Below, piece by piece: positions 57,049 to 64,000 of a stretch of DNA of 64,000 bases. The stretch comes from Musa acuminata AAA Group. Its lineage: Eukaryota > Streptophyta > Magnoliopsida > Zingiberales > Musaceae. The notes beneath the pieces are model-generated. The model was not told where the DNA came from. It ran no database searches and saw only the letters and a list, made by a program, of their open reading frames with translations. The stretch lies in contig NC_088331.1 of NCBI RefSeq assembly GCF_036884655.1, positions 12,097,001 to 12,161,000 on the forward strand. Direction: 5' to 3'. A program made the translations under genes and the position numbers. How positions within the stretch are numbered: position 1 is the first letter of the stretch; each line of letters begins with the position of its first letter.

Positions 57049-59409
57049 TGGAACTGGAGAGAGAGCCACCGAGTTGTTGGAACTCATGCTGGAGGTTACT
57101 CCTACTTCATTACATTTACTGATGATTTCTCAAGGTATGGATATGTGTACTTAATGAAGTACAAGTCCGAGGCTTTTGAGAAATTCAGAGAGTATAAGAA
57201 TGAGGTGGAGAACCAGACTGGAAAGAGTATCAAAACTCTTCGATCAGATCGAGGAGGTGAATACTTAAGTACAGAGTTTACTCAGTTCCTCAAGGACCAT
57301 GGGATATTATCCCAATGGACACCTCCTTATACACCTCAGCTCAATGGTGTCTCTGAAAGGAGGAATCGTACGCTATTAGATATGGTACGGTCCATGATTA
57401 GTTTCGCTGACCTACCCATCTTATTCTAGGCATATGCTCTAGAGATCGCAGCTTACCTTCTGAACAGAGTTCTAACTAAGTCGGTAGTGTCTACACCATA
57501 TGAGATATGGAAAGGGAAGAAGTCTGATCTTAAGGTTGTTAAGATTTGGGGCTGCCCTGCCCACATTAAAAGACACAACCCCGATAAGTTAGAATCAAGG
57601 ACAGAGCGATGCAAATTTGTGGGACACCCCAAGGAAACTTGTGGGTATTATTTCTATCATCTCGAGGACCAAAAGGTCTTTGTAGCTAAGAGAGCAGTGT
57701 TCTTTGAGAAGGAACACATTCTTGGCGGAGATAGTGGGAGAATGATAGAGTTGAGCGAAGTTAGAGAACCAAGCTCAAGCACCACTCTACAGCCCGAGTC
57801 TGTTCAGGTACCTAATACACAAGTATCAACTTTACGCAGGTCTGATAGAGTATCCCATCCTCCTGAGAGATATGTGGGACATATTAGAGCAGAGGATGTA
57901 GAGGATATTGATCCTCAGACCTACGAGGAGGCTATTATGAGTATAGACTCCGGGAAGTGGCAAGAAGCCATGAATTCTGAGATGGATTCTATGTACTCCA
58001 ATAAGGTTTGGAACCTAGTTGATGCGCCCGAAGGTATTGTACCCATCGGTTGCAAGTGGATCTTTAAGAAAAAGATCGGAGTAGATGGAAAGGTAGAGAC
58101 CTATAAAGCAAGGCTAGTGGCTAAGGGGTATCGTCAAAGGCAAGGTGTTGACTACGACGAAACTTTCTCACCCGTAGCAATGCTAAAATCCATCAGAATT
58201 CTATTGGCTATTGCAGCACACTATGATTATGAGATCTGGTAGATGGATGTGAAAACCGCATTCCTCAACGGGAACCTGGAGGAGGAGGTGTATATGATGC
58301 AACCTGAGGGATTCGTGTCCAAGAACTGCCCAGATAAGGTGTGTAGGTTGCTTAGATCCATTTATGGACTAAAGCAAGCTTCCCGAAGTTGGAACATAAG
58401 ATTTGATGAGGCAATCAGATCTTATGACTTCGTTAAGAACGAAGATGAGCCTTGTGTATAAAGAAAGGTAAGTGGGAGCGCTATTACCTTTTTGGTGATA
58501 TATGTGGATGATATCCTCATCATTGGGAATGACGTAGGAATGCTATCCACTGTAAAGACTTGGTTATCTAGACACTTCTCCATTAAGGACTTAGGGGAAG
58601 CATCCTATATCTTGGGGATTAGAATCTATAGAGATAGATCCAAGAGGATGCTTGGCTTGTCCCAGTCCAGGTACATAAAAACCATTGTCAAAAGGTTTGG
58701 CATGGAAAATTCCAAAGGGCAAACATGAATATGATACCTTATGCCTCGGCAATAGGGTCTATCATGTATGTCATGCTATGTACTAGGCCTGATATAGCGC
58801 ATGCTCTGAGTGTCACGAGCAGGTATCAGGCGAATCCAGGCTTGGAGCACTGGAAAGCAGTAAAGTGTATCCTTAAGTACTTGAGAAGGACTAAGGATCT
58901 TTTACTAGTATATGGAGGTAATAGCCTTAAGGTTGAAGGCTACACTGACTCAAGTTTTCAGTCTGATGTCGATGATAGCAAGTCGAATTCAGGGTATGTG
59001 TACACCTTGAATGGAGGAGCAGTGTGCTGGAAGAGTTCCAAGCAAGATACCACTGCTGACTCGACCATAGAGGCGGAGTACATTGCTGCATCAGATGCAG
59101 CAAAGGAGGGAGTCTGGTTGAAGAAGTTCATCACAGATTTGGGAGTCGATACAGATAGCGACAAGTCGACTTCCTTATATTGCGACAACTATGGGGTGAT
59201 TACTCAAATAAGGGAACCCGGGTCTTATCAGAAGTGTTCTGAGGAGGTTCCAGCTTATAAGAGAGATCGTAACCCGAGGAGATGTAGCAGTGGAAAGAGT
59301 TCCATCCGAAGATAACATTGCAGATCCACTGACAAAGCCGTTGTCTCATTTTGTCTTTGAGCGTCACAGGGGTCTGATGGGGATCAGACACATAGGTGAT
59401 TGGCTTTAG
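57049..59409 (+). pseudogene. Broken pol of element D
   Basis: Integrase, reverse transcriptase and RNase H in order, matching C almost word for word, but disabled. A deletion near 57090 removes HSDVCGP, including the first catalytic Asp. Stops replace TGG at 57427, CAG at 58240 and a Tyr codon near 58459. About 85 bp are missing near 58717, after GMENSK. Motifs that remain: [35 protein letters not shown] and YCDN. The C-terminal frame shift after the SYQK near 59230 is shared with C. Confidence 0.88.
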
Positions 59410-59423
59410 GTCAAGTGGGAGAT

Positions 59424-60920
59424 TGCTAGTCATAAGTGCCCAGCAAGCCAATCACGTGAGTGATGGCACGTGTGACTTGATATAGAATCTTTTTGCTTAT
59501 TATATTTTGGCGTATATCACTTTATAACTATTGCATAAATGCATATATATTGTGATGTCCTTGGATTTGTGCAATGGGAATCGGATCGTGATGAGATCAC
59601 GATAATGAGACCGATTCACCTTTAAAACACATATCCTAAATAATCCCGGTCATAGGTTACTCGAGAGGGACATCGTGATAACCGGATAGACTGGTGTGCT
59701 GTATACCCGTCCATATGATGGATGCAGCTGGTCTCATAGCTGCTCGTGTAGGGACACTAGGGATACAGTACAGGTGCTCATTGGAGAATGAGTTCACTGA
59801 TTGATCCGCTTACGGAATGCTGGATGGTTGATGATGCCTTATTGTCAGACAACGATTCCGTAGTCCTAGTGGTGTATCTGGTTCTTAGACTTGAGACACC
59901 AAGGATGTCCTGTATGAGTGCTCCACTCTTTGATACAAGACTTATAGGTTTGGCTGTTCCCAGATCTAGTACAGTTGGTCATTGAGAGTGGTAGTCGACC
60001 TTACGAGGGCTATTGAGTGTCGATAGAGGATCATCCACTCTCGGTATCATGAGAGGAATATCCTATGTGTTCTTGCTCAGACAAATCCCTGGCCAGGGTC
60101 ATTCGGGTTGAGAGAGAAAGAGTTCTCCGGGAGAATCCGATTAGAGCGAGACTCGAGTAGAAACCGTATGGGTCTGACAGCACCATGCTCGATATACGGT
60201 CTCTGGGATATTAGATGGATGAGGGACTATAGGTACATGGTAACTGAGGATAGACAGGTCCAATGGATTGGATTCCCCTGTATCGTCTGGGGACTACGGC
60301 GTAGTGGCCTAGTACTTCCGTAGTCGATGAGTCGAGTGAATTATTACAGAGATAATAATTCACTGAGTTAGAAGGAGTTCTGACAGGTATGACTCACGGC
60401 CAGCTCGATATTGGGCCTAGAGGGTCACACACATATGGTAGGCATTGCGATGAGTAGAGGTTCGGATATGAGATATCCGACGGAGCCCTTGTCTTATTGG
60501 ATGCAGATCCAATACCCACTAGGGAAAGGACCCATTAGGGTTTTGACACGGGATCTCTATAAATAGGAGGGATTCACAGCCTCATAGGCTAGAGTCTTTG
60601 CTTGCCCTTCCTATTCTCCTCTCCCTCTCCACCTCAGAGTAGGCCTGGAGTTTTGAGGAGCGTCGTCGCAACCCTGCTGTGTGGATCACCGCTAGAGAGG
60701 AGGACGCTTGACCTCCTTCACCCTCTCCTAAGGATCTGCAAGGAAACAGGGATATACGATCTCCCTAGGTAACACAATCTCTATACGCAGTTTTGTGTTT
60801 TTGCGGATTTTGCGCACCAATCTTCGCACGACGATGAACATCTTTTTGGGAATCGGGGATTTTTGTTTTCTTGTTCTTCCGCTGCGCATATGATGTCGCC
60901 CCCCCTATGATTTCCCAACA
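59424..60920 (+). repeat. Right (3') LTR of element D
   Basis: Preceded by the purine tract AAGTGGGAGAT. Nearly identical to the left LTR; the visible differences are mostly C/T or G/A changes. Confidence 0.9.
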
Positions 60921-60925
60921 CATCT
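60921..60925. repeat. Target-site duplication CATCT (right)
   Basis: Matches 52902-52906. The sequence after it, AATAAGACAAGGGCTCC, continues the LTR of element C. Confidence 0.92.
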
Positions 60926-62000
60926 AATAAGACAAGGGCTCCGTCGGATATCCCATATCTGAACCTCTACTCGTCGCAATGCCTACCATATGTGTGTGAC
61001 CCTCTAGGCCCAATATCGAGCTGGCCGTGAGTCATACCTGTCAGAACTCCTTCTAACTCAGTGAATTATTATCTCTATAATAATTCACTTAACTCATCGA
61101 CTACGGAAGTACTATGCCACTACGCCGTAGTCCCCAAACGATACAGGGGAATCCAATCCATTGGACCTGTCTGTCCTCAGTTACCGTGTACCTATAATCC
61201 CTCATCCATCTAATATCTTAGAGACCGTATATCGAGCATGGTGTTGTCAGACCCATACGGTTTCTACTCGAGTCTCGCTCTAATCGGATTCTCCCGGAGA
61301 ACTCTTTCTCTCTCAACCCAAATGACCCTGGCCAGGGATTTGTCTGAGCAAAAACACATGGGATATTCCTCTCATGACGCCGAGAGTAGATGATCCTCTA
61401 TCGACACTCAATAGCCCTCGTAAGGTCAACTACCACTCCCAATGACCAACTGTACTAGATCTGGGACAGCCAAACCTATAAGTCTAGTATCAAAGAGTGG
61501 AGCACTCATACAGGACATCCTTGGTGTCTCAAGTCTAAGGACCAGATACACCACTAGGACTACGAAATCGCTGTCTGACAATAAGGCATCATCAACCATC
61601 CAGCATTCCGTAAGCGGATCAATCAGTGAACTCATTCTCCAATGAGCACCTGTACTGTATCCCTAGTGTCCCTACACGAGCAGCTATGAGACCAGCTGCA
61701 TCCATCATATGGACGGGTATACAGCACACCAGTCTATCCGGTTATCACGATGTCCCTCTCGAGCAACCTATGACCGGGATTATTTAGGATATGTGTTTAA
61801 AGGTGAATCGATCTCATTATTGTGATCTCATCACGATCCGATTCCCATTGCACAAATCCAAGGACATCACAATATATATATGCACATATGTAATAGTTAT
61901 AAAGTGATATACGCCAAAATATAATAAGCAAAAAGATTCTGTATCAAGTCACACGTGCCATCACTCACGTGATTGGCTTGCTAGGCACCTATGACTAGCA
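60926..62000 (-). repeat. Upper (5') LTR of element C, second part
   Basis: Continues the LTR from 52906 and ends CCTATGACTAGCA at 62000. It preserves the uninterrupted form of the site used by gag-only element 2. Confidence 0.85.
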
Positions 62001-62851
62001 ATGCCATGACGGTGCCACTTCTTGGGTCATTGTTTGGGCCTCTTATTGGGCCCAACATAGTCCTTACATGGGCCCAACTGGCCCATAATTGGGTTGGCCC
62101 AATTTCAAACCCAATTACGTGCTAACTATGATATCTAAAACATACTTAAGCTAAACAAGTCCGTAAGTCTTGGTTTCTTTCGGCGAGCTTCCAATGATCT
62201 TCCGGTGAACTTCCGATGATCTCTCGGCAATGTTCCAGTGGACTCCTGGTAAGCTCCTGGACTTCATAACGATCTTCTTGGCGAGTTCCGATGAGCTTCT
62301 CTGGCAAGTTCCGAGACTTCTCGGCCAATTTCGACAGAACTTCTGACGAACGTCCGAACTTTCGATGAACTCTCGAACTCCCAACGAAATCACGTCCTTG
62401 ACTCCAGGACTTCATTTTGCTTTATGCCTTGCTATCGTAGTTAATCCTACACATGTAAAAACATACTTCGATCTAGACACTTAATACTAAGCATGAATCA
62501 TGTTGTCCGACATGTTATTGGTCCCTCGATGCTTCATCCAATTCTTCAGTGTATCATCCTCTCTTGTAGCCTATTGCCCAATTGACCAGTTGACTTTACA
62601 ACTTCGATATTCTTAGTACAATATCTACTCTTCTTGGCTCGATGCTTGAATCCGTGGCCTGAAGCCTTATATCGATACGTCGACTGATCCTCCGGCTCGA
62701 CGTCCAATCTTCTGACATGTTTCTCCGGCCCAACATGATTCTTCCTGCATTAATTGTCTCATCCTGATCGAAGCATCCTACATCATTAAAAATGTAGATC
62801 AATTATAAATACTTATCAATTAGTTTCATTATCAAAATATGAGATTCAACC
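62001..62851 (-). mobile_element. Solo-LTR-like SIRE relative, right part
   Basis: Begins ATGCCATGACGGTGCC, which matches 36789 of the left part and not the base after 37110, so about 320 bases are present on both sides of element C at about 10-12% divergence by eye. It then runs on through sequence shared with the gag-only LTRs and ends ATGAGATTCAACC. Confidence 0.7.
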
Positions 62852-63160
62852 GAAGAGAGTAAGACAGATGTGGAGTAGAAGAGAAGGAAGAGGAAAGAGA
62901 TAAAAGAGACAAATGAAGAGGAGGAGGTGAAAAAGTCGGATTAGAAGGAGGAATGAGATATAGCAAAGAAGGGGGAGACGAAAGGGGATAAGGAGGAGGA
63001 GATTGGTGGAGCAGTTGGAGGTAATTGAGGTGAAAGATTAGGAGGAGATAGAGGGGAAGTATAGGAGAAGAAGATAGAAAAGGAGGAGAAATGATATAAG
63101 GCAGAGGAGAAGGGGCCCGAGGGGGTGGGTAGTGTGGGTGGGGATGGGAAGGAGGGGCGT
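62852..63160. repeat. Purine-rich flank of the tandem-array element (right)
   Basis: About 300 bases of GGAGGAG, GAAGAG and GAGATAG. It continues the purine-rich stretch 35965-36036 once the inserted elements are removed, and mirrors the pyrimidine-rich flank at 33106-33321. The minus-strand frame through it (62832-63371) is Ser/Pro/Leu-rich from composition. Confidence 0.5.
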
Positions 63161-63707
63161 TAACACATAAAAGATTGTCAACTAGTGGGTGAGTCGGCCC
63201 AGTTGGTTCACTGTTAAAAGTGCGGGTCTCTTCTGATGACTCCTCCTGATTGATGGAGAGTAGGCGTTGTGAGAATGACAAAGAAATTGATAAGGAGAGA
63301 CAGTTTGTTGGAAGCGACTTCGTCTTCGAGTGGTGAAGCAGAGTTTGGGAGTTGGGTAACCTCCTAGTCATGCCTCCAAGCTAGGCCAATGGCCTATACA
63401 ACAGACCTATGCTGGAGGTGTCCCGACTCAATCTTTCTGATGCTTTAGTCAGGAAAACAAAGAGAGAGGAAATTGTAGTATCAGGAGTATAAACGAGAGA
63501 GTAAAGTGTATTTCTTTGCTTGCTTGCCTTGGCTTGGTCCAAGGCTGGGCTTTTATAACTAGGCATTAGGTGGAGCCAACGGATCTCCGTTAAGGCCTCC
63601 CTAATCCTGCGTGGCAAAGACATTTAATACGGGCAGCATGCCGGTGTATGCCCCCAAGGATGATGCTTAGGGACTATCAGGATGAGGCCTCTAGTTTATC
63701 TTCCTTA
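63161..63707 (-). mobile_element. Probable partial LTR of another retroelement
   Basis: Unlike its neighbours in composition. A minus-strand GTTATAAAAGCCC at about 63549-63561 resembles an LTR TATA box, with CCAAGGCTGGGC beside it. No partner LTR or internal region is in view, so this rests on appearance. Confidence 0.3.
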
Positions 63708-64000
63708 TGTTAGGACCATGATGGCACTAAGAGGGGAGGGTGAATTAGTGCTTTCGTAAAATTTACGTTGATTTAAAAACTTTATTCGATGAAATACATA
63801 TCGAAAAGATGTTAACTTAAAAATATATATGAAAGGGTAATAAGCATAGTGAAAGTAATAAGTAATTAGTTTGTAATATAAATAAAAAGCATAAAGTAAA
63901 TGCAAACTAGATTTTATAGTGGTTCGGTCGTTGTGACCTACATCCACTCCTGATTTCTCTTTAATCGAGGCCACTAGCTTCCACTACCGGTCTTATTTCA
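63708..64000 (-). mobile_element. Start of a further SIRE-like LTR, cut by the window edge
   Basis: TGTTAGGACCATGATGGCAC, then AAGAGGGGAGGGTGAATTAGTG and later AGTGGTTCGGTCGTTGTGAC align with the start of the gag-only and solo-like LTRs. It is most like the solo-like copy at 36037. Confidence 0.7.

Larger units (their letters stand above)
52907..60920 (+). mobile_element. Ty1-copia element D, defective sibling of C in reverse orientation
   Basis: LTRs 52907-54403 and 59424-60920 (both 1497 bp, TGCTAGTC to CCCAACA), primer site 54405-54416, gag, broken pol, purine tract AAGTGGGAGAT at 59413-59423 and target duplications CATCT. By eye the LTRs differ at about a dozen positions, so the insertion is young. 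Pol carries stops and deletions, so D was probably copied by proteins from a relative. It is inserted in the upper LTR of element C in the opposite direction. Confidence 0.92.
37111..62000 (-). mobile_element. Ty1-copia gag-pol element C, host of two further insertions
   Basis: LTRs begin TGTTGGGAAATC and end CCTATGACTAGCA on the plus strand. The lower LTR is 37111-38190 plus 46434-46846 (split by gag-only element 2). The upper LTR is 52517-52906 plus 60926-62000 (split by sibling element D). The internal part, 46847-52516, holds a purine tract (AAGTGGGAGAT), pol, gag, a repeat-structured leader, a GC-rich block and a tRNA-Met primer site (52504-52515). Its outer flanks do not match (TTCTC before 37111, ATGCC after 62000), and both flanks carry the same 320-bp stretch of LTR sequence. 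Gag and pol resemble Tork/Angela-type plant copia; the lineage is tentative. Confidence 0.88.

Noticed and set aside
62832..63371. 179-codon Ser/Pro/Leu-rich frame on the minus strand
   Set aside because: Composition of the purine-rich flank; it crosses from an LTR end into that flank and beyond.

Overview
The window reads as nuclear DNA of a flowering plant: spliced genes with GT-AG introns, a class III (secretory plant) peroxidase, and tens of kilobases of nested Ty1-copia retrotransposons with plant-type tRNA-Met primer sites. GC-rich coding exons in an AT-rich background fit a monocot, but the sequence does not fix the species. I see no rRNA, tRNA gene or CRISPR array.

Genic part (about 1-11.7 kb). 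Three genes lie on the minus strand: a two-exon class III peroxidase (3106-4181), a small two-exon gene for a predicted N-myristoylated protein (5016-5376), and a five-exon gene for a 166-residue protein with two membrane segments (6052-9390). They are separated by AT-rich spacer with MITE-like inverted repeats, a 30-bp minisatellite and a (GA)n microsatellite. The upstream region of the third gene has a decayed second copy at about 32.27-32.94 kb.

First nest (11.9-29.9 kb). A heavily mutated copia element (plus strand) is split inside its gag by a non-coding LTR element with about 450-bp LTRs (13043-26095, target duplication AATC). That element is split by a young copia element of SIRE/Maximus type (14586-23054, target duplication CATAC) with 2.65-kb LTRs and only a gag gene.

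Second nest (33.1-63.2 kb). An AT-rich tandem array with a period of roughly 165 bp, bounded by inverted repeats and pyrimidine/purine-rich flanks, is interrupted by a solo-LTR-like SIRE relative (36037-62851). Inside that lies a copia gag-pol element on the minus strand (37111-62000). Its lower LTR carries another gag-only SIRE-like element (38191-46428, target duplication AAGGC). Its upper LTR carries a second copy of its own family in the opposite direction (52907-60920, target duplication CATCT). The two sibling copies therefore form a multi-kilobase inverted repeat. The last 0.8 kb holds a probable partial LTR and the start of one more SIRE-like LTR cut by the window edge.

No unknown protein system is evident. 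The novelty is in element architecture: gag-only elements with two kinds of tandem array in their LTRs, an inverted same-family nest, an outer element whose flanks do not match, and a GC-rich, repeat-structured leader.
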